Assembly (NCBI RefSeq): GCF_041929845.1
Contig: NZ_JBHEEH010000002.1
Coordinates: forward strand, 1-64,000
From: Paenochrobactrum pullorum
GTDB taxonomy: Bacteria; Pseudomonadota; Alphaproteobacteria; Rhizobiales; Rhizobiaceae
Length of the DNA: 64,000 nucleotides
Direction: 5' to 3'
Part shown: in pieces, positions 33,859 through 43,138 of the stretch
Layout of the letters: each line of letters starts with the position of its first letter
Numbering within the stretch: position 1 is the first letter of the stretch
The notes under the pieces: generated by a model
Told to the model about the DNA's origin: nothing
Seen by the model: the letters and a program-made list of their open reading frames with translations, nothing else
Database searches by the model: none
Program-made: the position numbers and the translations under genes

Positions 33859-34728
33859 ATGATGCATGAAGAAGACCGCATGAACAAGCAAGCAAAACAG
33901 GATCTGCTGCCCGAACTGGAACAGGGGCAAGTATGGCTGGTCGGTGCCGGTCCCGGTGATCCTGGCCTTTTGACACTGCATGCCGTACGCGGGCTTGAGC
34001 AGGCGGATGTGATTGTCTACGATGCTTTGGTGGATGAAACCTGTCTGCAATTTGCCAATGAAAATGCTGTGTTGGAATATGCTGGAAAACGCGGTGGCAA
34101 ACCATCGGCCAAACAGCGTGATATTTCTTTGCGGTTGGTGGAACTGGCACGTCAGAACAAGCGTGTTTTGCGTCTCAAAGGCGGTGATCCTTTTGTGTTT
34201 GGCCGTGGTGCCGAAGAAGCGCTGACATTGGTTGAGCACGGTATTAAGTTTCGCGTTGTTCCGGGTGTGACCGCCGGTATCGGCGGATTGGCTTATGCAG
34301 GTATTCCGACAACGCACCGGACGATCAATCAAAGTGTAACATTTTTAACCGGACATGATGCCAATGGTGTGATGCCGGATAAGATGGATTGGCACAGTAT
34401 TGCGCGCGCTTCACCAGTGATCGTCATGTATATGGCGATGAAGCATATTGGCGAAATTACACGCCGCCTGATTGAAGCAGGGCGCGCACCTGATGAGGCT
34501 ATTGCATTTGTGTGCAATGCGTCGCTTAAAAATCAACATGTCTTGGAAACCACCTTGGAAAAGGCGGAAAAACATGTGCGTGAAGCAGGATTAGAGCCGC
34601 CAGCCATTGTGGTGGTGGGCGAGGTGGTTAAACTGCGTGAAAGCCTTGATTGGTTGGGCGCGCAAAGTGGTCGCCTTTTAAACAATGATGAACTGATACG
34701 GAAAAATGAACAGGGAGAAGTTGCATGA
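33859..34728 (+). CDS. cobA: uroporphyrinogen-III C-methyltransferase
   Basis: Methylates uroporphyrinogen III at C2 and C7 to precorrin-2, the entry to the corrin branch. It is 289 residues with WLVGAGPGDPGLLTLHAVRG, LRLKGGDPFVFGRGAEEALT, VVPGVTAGIGGLAYAGIPTT and FLTGHDANG. No siroheme CysG domain is fused. Several Mets near the start (33859, 33862, 33880) leave the exact start open. Overlaps cobB by ATGA. Confidence 0.96.
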   Translation: MMHEEDRMNKQAKQDLLPELEQGQVWLVGAGPGDPGLLTLHAVRGLEQADVIVYDALVDETCLQFANENAVLEYAGKRGGKPSAKQRDISLRLVELARQNKRVLRLKGGDPFVFGRGAEEALTLVEHGIKFRVVPGVTAGIGGLAYAGIPTTHRTINQSVTFLTGHDANGVMPDKMDWHSIARASPVIVMYMAMKHIGEITRRLIEAGRAPDEAIAFVCNASLKNQHVLETTLEKAEKHVREAGLEPPAIVVVGEVVKLRESLDWLGAQSGRLLNNDELIRKNEQGEVA

Positions 34729-36032
34729 AGGGCTTTGTGATAGCCGCACCATGTTCGGGTTCCGGTAAGACAACAGTAACGCTCGGGCTGTTGCGTGTAT
34801 TGAAAGATCGCGGCCTGCCGCTGGCACCGGCCAAAATCGGCCCTGATTATATTGATCCGGCTTTTCATGCCGCTGCCAGTGGTGCCAGATGTTTTAATCT
34901 CGACCCGTGGGGTATGCGCAGTGAACTGATCAGTGCTTTAGCAGGCCGTATGACCGAAGGCGGTAAATTGCTGATCGCTGAAGGCATGATGGGGCTTTAT
35001 GACGGTGCGATTGACGGTACCGGCTCTGCGGCTGACTTAGCAGAATTACTAGGCTTGCCCGTCATTCTCGTTGTTGATTGCGCTCGCCAATCGCATTCAG
35101 TAGCCGCACTGGTGCAAGGTTTTGCCAATTTCCGTCCCGACATCATGGTAGGCGGTGTGATTTTAAACCGTGTCGGTACGCCGCGACATGAAAAAATGCT
35201 GCGCGAAGCGTTGAGCCCCTTGGGCATTCCGGTTGTCGGCGCCATTCCGCGCATTGATAGCCTGACCTTGCCGGAGCGTCATCTGGGACTCGTACAGGCC
35301 AATGAACATGGCGATCTCGACGCTTTTATTGATAATGCTGCATCGGTCATGCGTGATCGGTTGGATTTCGTGCAGTTGGAGCGCATTTGGAAAAGTGTGC
35401 GTCTGCATGGCACAATGGCCAATGTCACCCGTCTGCCGCCATTAGGCCAGCGTATTGCTGTGGCGCGTGATGATGCTTTTGCTTTTGCCTATACCCACTT
35501 GATTGATGGCTGGGTACGTCGCGGGGCTGAGGTTTCGTTTTTCTCGCCGTTGAAAGATGAAGCGCCAATGGCTGGATGTGACGCGGTTTATTTGCCGGGT
35601 GGCTATCCGGAATTATTTGCGGAATATTTGAGCAATGCATCGCATTTCAGACAGGAAATGCAGCGCTTGGCTGCTGAAAATGTGCCGATTTATGGCGAGT
35701 GCGGCGGCTATATGATGCTGGGCGAAACTCTGGAAGATGCGGCTGGAAAAAAGCATAAAATGCTTGGCCTTTTGCCGCTTGAAACCAGCTTTGCCCAACG
35801 TCGTTTGAATTTGGGCTATCGCAAACTCAAACCATTGGCCGGTGCGCCTTGGCAGATGGAATTGCGTGGCCATCAGTTCCATTATGCCTCTATTGTGCGT
35901 GAAGGGACTGCGGAGCCGCTTTATCAAGTTCGTGATGCGATTGATGAAGATCTGGGCGTGGCAGGTTTACGGCTTGGCTCAGTTTCGGGGTCTTTCATGC
36001 ATGTGATTGATATGGTCGGAGACGATCAGTGA
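34725..36032 (+). CDS. cobB: hydrogenobyrinic acid a,c-diamide synthase
   Basis: ATP- and glutamine-dependent amidation of side chains a and c, the last step before cobalt insertion. It is 435 residues. The P-loop-like part has GFVIAAPCSGSGKTTVTLGL and AKIGPDYIDPAFHAAAS; GMMGLYDG follows; the glutaminase domain has Cys in PIYGECGGYMMLGETL and His in GHQFHYAS. Coupled to cobA and cobC by 4-base overlaps. Confidence 0.96.
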   Translation: MKGFVIAAPCSGSGKTTVTLGLLRVLKDRGLPLAPAKIGPDYIDPAFHAAASGARCFNLDPWGMRSELISALAGRMTEGGKLLIAEGMMGLYDGAIDGTGSAADLAELLGLPVILVVDCARQSHSVAALVQGFANFRPDIMVGGVILNRVGTPRHEKMLREALSPLGIPVVGAIPRIDSLTLPERHLGLVQANEHGDLDAFIDNAASVMRDRLDFVQLERIWKSVRLHGTMANVTRLPPLGQRIAVARDDAFAFAYTHLIDGWVRRGAEVSFFSPLKDEAPMAGCDAVYLPGGYPELFAEYLSNASHFRQEMQRLAAENVPIYGECGGYMMLGETLEDAAGKKHKMLGLLPLETSFAQRRLNLGYRKLKPLAGAPWQMELRGHQFHYASIVREGTAEPLYQVRDAIDEDLGVAGLRLGSVSGSFMHVIDMVGDDQ

Positions 36033-37054
36033 CCACATTGGTGAGCAATCGCGCGCCGGAAAAAGTGTTTCATGGCGGCGGTATTGATGCAGCAATCGCT
36101 CATTTTGGCGGCGAATTTTCCGGTTGGCTTGATCTGTCAACAGGCATCAATCCGGAAAGCTTTGCGCTGCCGGACTTACCTTTGAACCTGTGGCATCGTT
36201 TGCCCGATGAGAGCGTGCTGCAATGGGCTTTATCTGCGGCACGCGGATTTTATGGGGCTGAACCGCAAGCACCGCTTGCGACAGCGCCGGGCACCCAAGC
36301 GCTTATTCAAATCATGCCGCTCTTGGCTGACGCGGGCGACATGGCGATTTTAACGCCGACCTATCAAGAATATGCTGCCAGCTTTCAACGTTCCGGTTGG
36401 AATGTGCATTCTTGTGCCGCACTTGAGGATATTCCGGAGCATGTCTCGGTTGTCGTGGTGGTCAATCCGAATAATCCGGATGGCCGTTATATTTCGGCGA
36501 AACAATTGTTGAACCTAGCGCGTGAGCTTGGCCGTCAAGGCGGCTTTTTGATCGTTGATGAAGCGTTTGCCGATGTACATGAAGGCGCTTCTTTAGTGTC
36601 TTATGCCAAAGATGAGCCGCTGATTGTGCTAAAATCTTTTGGCAAGTTCTTCGGCCTTGCCGGTGTGCGTTTGGGCTTTGCCTTTTCCAATCTTGAGCTT
36701 ATCGAAAAGATTGCAGCGCGCTTGGGGCCATGGGCTGTATCTGGCCCTGCTTTGGCCATTGCACAGGCTGCTTTCACCAGTGAAGATTTGGATAGTTTCC
36801 GTCGCCGGATTGAAGAGCGGCGCGAGGGATTGTCGGCGGTATTTGCCCGTTGCAATTTAGAGGAAATTGGCGGAACCAATTTGTTCTCGCTGGTGCAATG
36901 TGAGGAAGCCCACGCACTATGGCAGCATTTGGCAGAGCAGTATATTTGGGTGCGCAAATTTGATTATGCGCCCAATTGGTTGCGGGTGGGGCTTGCGAAA
37001 GAGCCAGCCGATTTAAAACGTCTGGAAGACGCGCTCTTGACATTTAAAGCTTGA
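36029..37054 (+). CDS. cobC: CobC, threonine-phosphate decarboxylase-like aminotransferase
   Basis: A PLP enzyme of the aspartate aminotransferase fold (341 residues) that makes or supplies (R)-1-amino-2-propanol phosphate for the nucleotide loop. Signs: WLDLSTGINPESFALP, TAPGTQALIQIMPLLA, VVVNPNNPDGRYI, LIVDEAFADVHEG and the PLP Lys in IVLKSFGKFFGLAGVRLGFA. The start is GTG within the cobB stop (GTGA). Works with CobD. Confidence 0.93.
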   Translation: MTTLVSNRAPEKVFHGGGIDAAIAHFGGEFSGWLDLSTGINPESFALPDLPLNLWHRLPDESVLQWALSAARGFYGAEPQAPLATAPGTQALIQIMPLLADAGDMAILTPTYQEYAASFQRSGWNVHSCAALEDIPEHVSVVVVVNPNNPDGRYISAKQLLNLARELGRQGGFLIVDEAFADVHEGASLVSYAKDEPLIVLKSFGKFFGLAGVRLGFAFSNLELIEKIAARLGPWAVSGPALAIAQAAFTSEDLDSFRRRIEERREGLSAVFARCNLEEIGGTNLFSLVQCEEAHALWQHLAEQYIWVRKFDYAPNWLRVGLAKEPADLKRLEDALLTFKA

Positions 37055-37084
37055 TGATTTGATTCAAGGTTCTCGGCTAAGATC

Positions 37085-38065
37085 ATGGAAATAAAGCTGA
37101 TTATATTGTTTTTGGCGATTTTGTTGGATCGCATAATTGGTGATCCGGCATGGATGTGGGCGCGGATCCCGCACCCGGTTATGATCTTTGGTAAGCTGAT
37201 TAGCTTCTTTGAAAAGCGTTTAAACCATAAAGATCGGATGCCGCAAAATCTGCGACTGCGCGGCACATTGGCAATGCTATTTTCGATATTGTTGGTTGGC
37301 GGATTGACCTTTGGTTTGCAATTGCTTTTGCGCCAACTAAACCTTGCTGGCGCTATCATTGAAACCTTGATTGTGATGGTTTTTCTGGCGCAAAAAAGTC
37401 TGGCAGACCATGTGCAGGCAGTGGCGATAGGCTTGCGTGAGGGAGGCTTGGTAAAAGGGCGCGATAAGGTTTCAATGATTGTCGGGCGTGACCCGCAAGA
37501 CTTGGATGAGGGCGGTGTCTCGCGTGCAGCCATTGAAAGTCTGGCGGAAAATGCTTCCGATGGGGTGGTTGCTCCGGTCTTTTGGTATCTGCTTCTGGGC
37601 TTGCCGGGATTGCTCACCTACAAGCTTATCAATACGGCTGATTCCATGATTGGTCATAAGAATGAACGTTATCTCTATTATGGTTGGTTCGCGGCCAGAT
37701 TTGATGATCTGGTCAATCTCATTCCGGCCAGATTGACGGGGCTGTTAATAGTCTTGGCTGTGCTGGTGACCCGTGGTTTGACGTCTGCACGAAATTGCTT
37801 TCAGGTTATGTGGCATGATGCGGGTTCGCACCGCTCGCCCAATGCCGGTTGGCCGGAAAGCGCATATGCTGCCGCCCTTGGGCTCGCATTGGCAGGGCCA
37901 CGCCATTATTATGGTCAGCTTGTTGCCAGTCCGACTTTAAATGAAGGCGGACGAAGGGATGCAAAAGCGGATGACATTGATGCAGCGGTCAGGCTTTTCT
38001 GGCAAACGATGAGTGTGATGGCTGTTATGGTTGGCATTACAGCATTTGTTGTTTGGCTGGCCTAA
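37085..38065 (+). CDS. cobD: adenosylcobinamide-phosphate synthase (CbiB type)
   Basis: Membrane enzyme that joins aminopropanol (phosphate) to adenosylcobyric acid. It is 326 residues with several spans. Motifs: LLDRIIGDPAWMWARIPHPV (with MIFGKLI), VSMIVGRDPQDLDEGGVSRA (AIESLAENASDGVVAP), INTADSMIGHKNERYLYYGW and later HRSPNAGWPESAYAAALGLA. Last gene of cobA-cobB-cobC-cobD. The end overlaps the convergent binding-protein gene by 4 bases. Confidence 0.95.
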   Translation: MEIKLIILFLAILLDRIIGDPAWMWARIPHPVMIFGKLISFFEKRLNHKDRMPQNLRLRGTLAMLFSILLVGGLTFGLQLLLRQLNLAGAIIETLIVMVFLAQKSLADHVQAVAIGLREGGLVKGRDKVSMIVGRDPQDLDEGGVSRAAIESLAENASDGVVAPVFWYLLLGLPGLLTYKLINTADSMIGHKNERYLYYGWFAARFDDLVNLIPARLTGLLIVLAVLVTRGLTSARNCFQVMWHDAGSHRSPNAGWPESAYAAALGLALAGPRHYYGQLVASPTLNEGGRRDAKADDIDAAVRLFWQTMSVMAVMVGITAFVVWLA

Positions 38066-39147
38066 TTTTCGACCGGTGCAAAATCTTTGCCATTGAATCG
38101 ATGCAGTCGATTGGGATTGTCGCTGCGCATACCGTTTTGATTAAAGCGAATAGTGCCGAGGATAGTCTCAAAAGCGGTAGAAGATAAAATCTCGGCAATG
38201 GGCAGGTGTTTTTCTTGCGACAGCTTTTGTGCCTGATCAGCTATCTGCATTGTGGCAAAACCGGCTGTCAGATAAGTGTCGACAATTTCGCCGCGATCTT
38301 GCATTTCTTGTCTGAAGTTCTGTGCTGATTTTAATGATGCTGGGGCAAGGGGTGCCACCATAAAAGTGTCGGTTGAAAGCGGTAGGCCGTTCGGGATTGC
38401 GTTCAATAAAGCACCGCCGGCAATAATCAACGGATAATTCAAGCCCTTAGCACTTTGTGCAATTGCGGCTGCATCATCGGCTTGTCCGCCGATAAAGACA
38501 TGGCTGGCACCGGCACGACGCAACCGCGAGACAAGCGCATTTTGATTGGTAAGGCCGGGGCGGTAAGTATCGGTAAAAACCGGTGCGAGTTGCTGCTCTT
38601 TGAGTGCATTCAATACGCCAGCCGCCAGTTCACGCCCTTCAATCGTACCGTCATCGATAATCGCAAAAGGCTCTTGTTTCCAGAGGCTGCCAAGAACAGA
38701 ACCGGTGGCAGCAACCTCTTTTTCCATGCCGGTTGCCAAACGATATACCGGTGGAGAGAAAGGTTTTCTTTTTTCAAGCAGTGTTCGTTCCTGCACACCG
38801 CTGCTGAGCACGGGAATATTATTCTGCTGTAAAAGTGGTAACGCAGCTTCAAGCGCTTCACTGCATATAAAACCAGTGGCAAGGGTAATTTTTTGCTCAA
38901 CAAAGCGCTCTGCCACTTGTTTTCCACCTTCCGAAGAGCAAGAATCATCTGCAATAATAAGGGTGGCAGCATTGTTATGGGCTTGTTTAGCGCCCTTAAC
39001 CAATTGTTCGCCAAGCATTGCAAAGGAGCCGGAAAGTGGTGCTGCAAAGCCAATTTTGGTTTCATCAGCCCGCGCGACACCAGCCGCATTAAAAGTTACG
39101 GTCAGAAAACTCACTATCATCAGGGCTTTTGCAGAGCCGGACATCAT
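38062..39147 (-). CDS. periplasmic Leu/Ile/Val-type binding protein, no partner permease
   Basis: A 361-residue secreted protein with a signal peptide (LMIVSFLTVTFNAAGVARAD) and a type I periplasmic-binding fold (Peripla_BP_6): KIGFAAPLSGSFAMLGEQL, IIADDSCSSEGGKQVAERFV, ASHVFIGGQADDAAAIAQSA. Such proteins feed branched-chain amino-acid or urea ABC importers, but no permease or ATPase gene is near. Buried among cob genes, it could bind something linked to the pathway; the ligand cannot be read from sequence. Two Cys (DDSC and FICS) match the usual disulfide. Confidence 0.85.
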   Translation of the reverse strand: MMSGSAKALMIVSFLTVTFNAAGVARADETKIGFAAPLSGSFAMLGEQLVKGAKQAHNNAATLIIADDSCSSEGGKQVAERFVEQKITLATGFICSEALEAALPLLQQNNIPVLSSGVQERTLLEKRKPFSPPVYRLATGMEKEVAATGSVLGSLWKQEPFAIIDDGTIEGRELAAGVLNALKEQQLAPVFTDTYRPGLTNQNALVSRLRRAGASHVFIGGQADDAAAIAQSAKGLNYPLIIAGGALLNAIPNGLPLSTDTFMVAPLAPASLKSAQNFRQEMQDRGEIVDTYLTAGFATMQIADQAQKLSQEKHLPIAEILSSTAFETILGTIRFNQNGMRSDNPNRLHRFNGKDFAPVEN

Positions 39148-39357
39148 GGCAGAACGATCTTGTTTAAAGCGATGGAAAGCGAAAATAACATAAATGTGGG
39201 TAGCGGTTTAAGCTTCATCGTGCAATGCCTCAAATAAAATAACAAGAAACATCTTGCTCAATTGGTATGGATTGCCGTATTGAGCGGTGTAAATTTGATC
39301 GCATTTGGGTATATTCAGGGTGACAGTGTGCAAAGCGTGAAGGTAACAGGTCCGGAA

Positions 39358-39849
39358 ATGACGGCAGTCGAGCCGCAGACATATCGCAATGCGATGAGCC
39401 ATTTTGCCGGTGCGGTGCAATTGGTAACCACAGATGGTAAGTCGGGCAGACGCGGGCTTACCCTAACTGCTTGCTGTTCGGTTTCGGATAATCCGGCGAC
39501 AGTTTTAGTTTGCTTGCAGAAAGTGCATGAATATAACAAGCTGTTCATTGAGAATGGTGTATTTGCCATTAATACTTTATCGTCAGCGCATCAAAAACTG
39601 TCGGATGCTTTTTCCGGCCGGTTTCAGATGACACAAGACGAGCGTTTCGCTTTGGCGCAATGGCAGACATTAACAACAGGCGCGCCGGTTTTGGCCGATG
39701 CACTGGCATCGTTTGACTGTATCGTTACCAGTGTGCAGGAACATTCTACCCATTACGTGGTGTTTGGCGAAGTGGTTGGCGTTTCGCAAAAAACGGATGA
39801 GGAAGCGCTGATTTATCTCAATCGCCGCTATCATACATTGCCGCTTTGA
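39358..39849 (+). CDS. cobR: flavin reductase-like protein, probable CobR
   Basis: A 163-residue flavin reductase-like (RutF/HpaC) protein: YRNAMSHFAGAVQLVTTDGK, RGLTLTACCSVSDNPATVLV, FAINTLSSAHQKLSDAFSGR, and the ending EALIYLNRRYHTL. In Brucella melitensis a protein of this family, CobR, reduces Co(II) corrinoid before adenosylation. Position inside the cob region makes the same role likely here. The frame opens at 39262, but the family text begins near ATG 39358. A general flavin reductase cannot be excluded by sequence. Confidence 0.8.
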   Translation: MTAVEPQTYRNAMSHFAGAVQLVTTDGKSGRRGLTLTACCSVSDNPATVLVCLQKVHEYNKLFIENGVFAINTLSSAHQKLSDAFSGRFQMTQDERFALAQWQTLTTGAPVLADALASFDCIVTSVQEHSTHYVVFGEVVGVSQKTDEEALIYLNRRYHTLPL

Positions 39850-39883
39850 ATATAAGGGTAAATCCTTACCGGAGGTTTGTCAT

Positions 39884-40762
39884 TTGCTGAAGCTTGTAAA
39901 ATCGATCACATATCTGAGCGCATTAATTGCGACAGGTGTTGTGAATACGGCTTCAGCCGGGGTGTTGCCTGCCTATAAAAATGAATATTTTGCTTATCCG
40001 GCGGTTATATCGTCCAAAGATAATGGTGCTTATCAGATCATTGATTACAATGAGATGCGCGATATCAACGGGCGTGATGCCATTCCGGAAAAGCGCGTGA
40101 AAGATAATTATATCAGTTTGCGCGCACGTGCTAATCAGCAGGATCTGGTGTTTAAAACCGAAGCCGGCAACGTTAAGGCAATGGCTGCCGGTAAACTCAA
40201 GAATGCTTCCTTTATTGTCATTTATCTGCATGGCCGGGGCGGTAACCGCCATCAGGGCATGAATGATTTTACTTTTGGTGGTAATTTTAATCGTGTCAAA
40301 TATCTGACAAGCCAGAATGGCGGCCTTTATGTTACGCCGGAATTTAAAGACTTTGCCGATCAGGGCGAGGCGCAAATTGCCGCTTTGATAAGCACTTTAA
40401 AATCACAATCGCCTAGGGCACAATTGGTTTTATCCTGCGGGTCAGCAGGCGGTGCTCTATGCTGGCGTATCGCTGCCAATGAGCAGGCAGCTTCGCATTT
40501 GAACGGACTGGTGTTGCTTGGTTCATTATGGGACGATGGATATTTAAAGACTGCCAGTTTTAAGCGCCGTTTACCGGTCTTTCTGGCGCATGGCAGCCGT
40601 GATCCGGTTTTTGCTGTTTCTGATATGGAGGCTTTTTATCAAAAGCTGAAAAAGTCTGCATCCAACTATCCGGCGCAGTTTCGTCGCTTTGAAAGTGGCA
40701 ATCACGGAACACCGATCCGGATGGCGGATTGGTATGAAATTTTGAACTGGATTTTGAAATAA
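39884..40762 (+). CDS. exported alpha/beta-hydrolase
   Basis: A signal peptide (ITYLSALIATGVVNTASAGV) followed by an alpha/beta-hydrolase of about 265 residues: oxyanion FIVIYLHGRGGNRHQGM, nucleophile Ser in LVLSCGSAGGALCW, Asp in LAHGSRDPVFAV and His in ESGNHGTPIRM. Start TTG 39884 with GGAGG 8 bases upstream. Esterase-like, substrate unknown. It follows cobR by 35 bases and may share its transcript, with no evident link to cobalamin. Confidence 0.82.
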   Translation: MLKLVKSITYLSALIATGVVNTASAGVLPAYKNEYFAYPAVISSKDNGAYQIIDYNEMRDINGRDAIPEKRVKDNYISLRARANQQDLVFKTEAGNVKAMAAGKLKNASFIVIYLHGRGGNRHQGMNDFTFGGNFNRVKYLTSQNGGLYVTPEFKDFADQGEAQIAALISTLKSQSPRAQLVLSCGSAGGALCWRIAANEQAASHLNGLVLLGSLWDDGYLKTASFKRRLPVFLAHGSRDPVFAVSDMEAFYQKLKKSASNYPAQFRRFESGNHGTPIRMADWYEILNWILK

Positions 40763-40891
40763 AGGTGCAATCAGCTGTGCAGTTTTGCATTAAATATTGC
40801 GTTGTGACCTTCCTGCCACTCGACAATTTCGCAAAAGCGAATAGTTATTTCAGTTAATATTTGCCCCCATTCAGTCTATGTGAGGAATGCT

Positions 40892-41377
40892 ATGCTTGGT
40901 CGTGCCCGCACCGGAACCCGTTTTATGTTACTGGCGATGATTGCCCCTTTAATGGCTGCTTGTACAACGACACCCACACCTTCAGGCGGCACACAGACCA
41001 AAGCGCAGATGCCGATTTCGGGATCGGGCACATCCTCAGGTTTTTTTGCACCTGTGACCAAATATGTTGATCCGGCATTGGCTGATGCTTGCATCACCGC
41101 TGCTGCCAATAAATATTTCCTGCCTGAAAAAGTGATTTCAGCGGTTGATACGCGTCCGGGCTCTGCCGGTGGCACCGATGTCATCATGAAGGTCGATTTG
41201 CGCAGTGCTGTCTGCTCGGTCAATGCCAAGGGCGGCGTGCGCTCGGTTGTCGATACGACCCCGATGAGTGCAGATCAGGCGGCCGCGAATGCTGCTGCCG
41301 CTGCGGCTTCTGCCAATAAGGCACCGGCTAAGAAAGCAGAAGTTGTGAAGGCCTCTGCCAAAGGCAAGGCAAAATAA
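40892..41377 (+). CDS. hypothetical lipoprotein
   Basis: A 161-residue lipoprotein with signal peptide ending in LMAAC (MLLAMIAPLMAACTTTPTPS). The mature part has a paired Cys region (DACITAAANKYFLPE and DLRSAVCSVNAKG) and an Ala/Lys-rich tail (AANAAAAAASANKAPAKKAE). A GTG four codons upstream (40880) is possible, but GAGGA directly precedes ATG 40892. Family not recognised. Convergent with cobJ across a symmetric terminator. Confidence 0.8.
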   Translation: MLGRARTGTRFMLLAMIAPLMAACTTTPTPSGGTQTKAQMPISGSGTSSGFFAPVTKYVDPALADACITAAANKYFLPEKVISAVDTRPGSAGGTDVIMKVDLRSAVCSVNAKGGVRSVVDTTPMSADQAAANAAAAAASANKAPAKKAEVVKASAKGKAK

Positions 41378-41396
41378 GACTGATTGATAAAATGAA

Positions 41397-41425
41397 AAAG
41401 GCAGGGAATTCCCTGCCTTTTTTGT
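41397..41425. terminator. bidirectional intrinsic terminator
   Basis: AAAAAGGCAGGGAATTCCCT followed by GCCTTTTTT is a perfect palindrome with A and T runs on both sides. It serves the lipoprotein gene (plus) and the cobG-cobH-cobI-cobJ operon (minus). Confidence 0.9.
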
Positions 41426-41434
41426 ATTTGTGAT

Positions 41435-43138
41435 TTACCTGAAACCTTCGGGACGATGCGCGCCGCCATACCAGCGTGGTGTATAGGTCCATTTTTGCCC
41501 CATGCTGGTGCCAAATGTCCGTGTCAGGCTGGAGCCGACAAGTACAACCGTGCGCATATCCACCATATCGGAATGCAGTTCACCAAGGGTAATATGGCGT
41601 AAGCCTTCAGCTGGACGACCTATATCGCGTGCCAGTATCACTGGTGTTGAAGGCGCACGTAGCTCGCGCAATTTCTCAATGGCTTGGCCTAACTGATGCG
41701 GACGCGCTTTGGAAACCGGATTGTAAAACGCGATTACCATATCAGCTAAAGCTGCATGATGGATGCGGTTTTCAATCACGCTCCACGGCTTTAAATTGTC
41801 TGACAGCGAAATGATGCAGAAATCATGCCCCAATGGCGCACCGGCTTTAGCGGCTGCCGACATCGCGGCAGAAATGCCGGGCTGAATGACCAGCTCAACC
41901 GCGTGCCAGCTTGGATTATCACTTTGGTCAAGGGCTTCCATCACCGCGGTCGCCATGGCAAAGACACCCGGATCACCCGATGAAACCATCACTACCGAGC
42001 GGCCAGAGGCTGCCAGTTCAAAGGCGTGGCGGGCGCGCTGCATTTCTTCACGATTGTCAGTTGCATAAATGCGCTGATCTTCACGCAAGGTTCCGGCCAT
42101 TTTAATGTAGGTTTCATAGCCGAGCAGGTCTTGCGCTTGGTCAAGTTCCGCCAGCACGGCAGGCGTGGTGAATTGCTTGTCGCCGGGGCCCAGACCAATA
42201 ACGCTCAAACGTCCACGCGGGCGACCACATAAGACGATGTCTTCTGGTGTATTGGCAATCGCGAGTGTGACGTGACTGTCTTCAATCAGCTTGACCGGTT
42301 CATCGACGCTGTGCGGGGCGAGAGCTCCATCTGACACGATAAAACGCAATGGCAAACCGGATTGCGCCGCGAAATGACGGATATCGTCATTGTTGCAATC
42401 ACGCTCATGGGCAAGGATCAATGCCAGCGAGGCAGGTGCCAATCCTGCATTTGTCAAAATTTTTACCACGTGATCGTGTAAATCGGCACAAGGTTTTTCA
42501 ATGCCGATGACAATGGTGCGCGGATAATAGACCAGCTCATTATCGTTGGGTGTCGTTAATTCCGGCGTGATGCGGATTGTTAAAGTGCCGTCATCTTTGA
42601 GCGGTAATTTGGAACGTCTGATCCATTGCGACTGGCCGATGAGGCGCAAATTTTCACCTGCCAGCAAATCGGAGGTGAATTTTTTGGCCGTTTCAGGATT
42701 GGCCAAGCTTATATCGCTTGGTGGATGCAACAGATTGATGCCAAAGCGCAATTCACCGCTGGTGGTGATGGCGGGTTTGACATCAAAGGCTTTGGCAATG
42801 CTCTTTGCCATTTCATTAACGCCAGTCAGACCACCAAGTAGCGGCACGACGGCGCTCCCATCTTCGGCAATACTCAATACCGGCGGCTCTGCCTGTTTGT
42901 TGCTGAGCAGGGGGGCGAGCGCGCGAATGATAATACCGCTGGCGCATAAAGCGATCAGTGGACGGCCTTCCTGATAAAGCGCGCGTAATGTGTCGCCAAA
43001 ATGCGGATAGGTCTTGTCGGCACCTTGAACGCGCGTTTCAAGCCCGAAAATTTCAGCCCCTTGATAAAGGCTGGCAATGGTTTTGGCCGCCTCTAAGCTG
43101 GCTTGACCTAGAATCAAAATGGCAGGCGCAAGTTTCAT
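41435..43138 (-). CDS. cobJ: CbiG-like domain fused to precorrin-3B C17-methyltransferase
   Basis: A 567-residue fusion. Residues 1-190 match the CbiG N-terminal domain (LIALCASGIIIRALAPLL, then EDGSAVVPLLGGLTGVNEMA). About 205-290 resembles a degenerate CbiG C-terminal/CobE region (VIGIEKPCADL, SGLPLRFIVSDG). From about 310 is CobJ (LSVIGLGPGDKQFTTPAVLA, VVMVSSGDPGVFAMATAVME, VIQPGISAAMSAAAKAGAPL, DFCIISLSDNLKPW, and VIAFYNPVSKARPHQLGQAI), which contracts the ring and methylates C17. Start ATG 43138 overlaps the cobI stop (ATGA). Last gene of the operon. Confidence 0.93.
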   Translation of the reverse strand: MKLAPAILILGQASLEAAKTIASLYQGAEIFGLETRVQGADKTYPHFGDTLRALYQEGRPLIALCASGIIIRALAPLLSNKQAEPPVLSIAEDGSAVVPLLGGLTGVNEMAKSIAKAFDVKPAITTSGELRFGINLLHPPSDISLANPETAKKFTSDLLAGENLRLIGQSQWIRRSKLPLKDDGTLTIRITPELTTPNDNELVYYPRTIVIGIEKPCADLHDHVVKILTNAGLAPASLALILAHERDCNNDDIRHFAAQSGLPLRFIVSDGALAPHSVDEPVKLIEDSHVTLAIANTPEDIVLCGRPRGRLSVIGLGPGDKQFTTPAVLAELDQAQDLLGYETYIKMAGTLREDQRIYATDNREEMQRARHAFELAASGRSVVMVSSGDPGVFAMATAVMEALDQSDNPSWHAVELVIQPGISAAMSAAAKAGAPLGHDFCIISLSDNLKPWSVIENRIHHAALADMVIAFYNPVSKARPHQLGQAIEKLRELRAPSTPVILARDIGRPAEGLRHITLGELHSDMVDMRTVVLVGSSLTRTFGTSMGQKWTYTPRWYGGAHRPEGFR

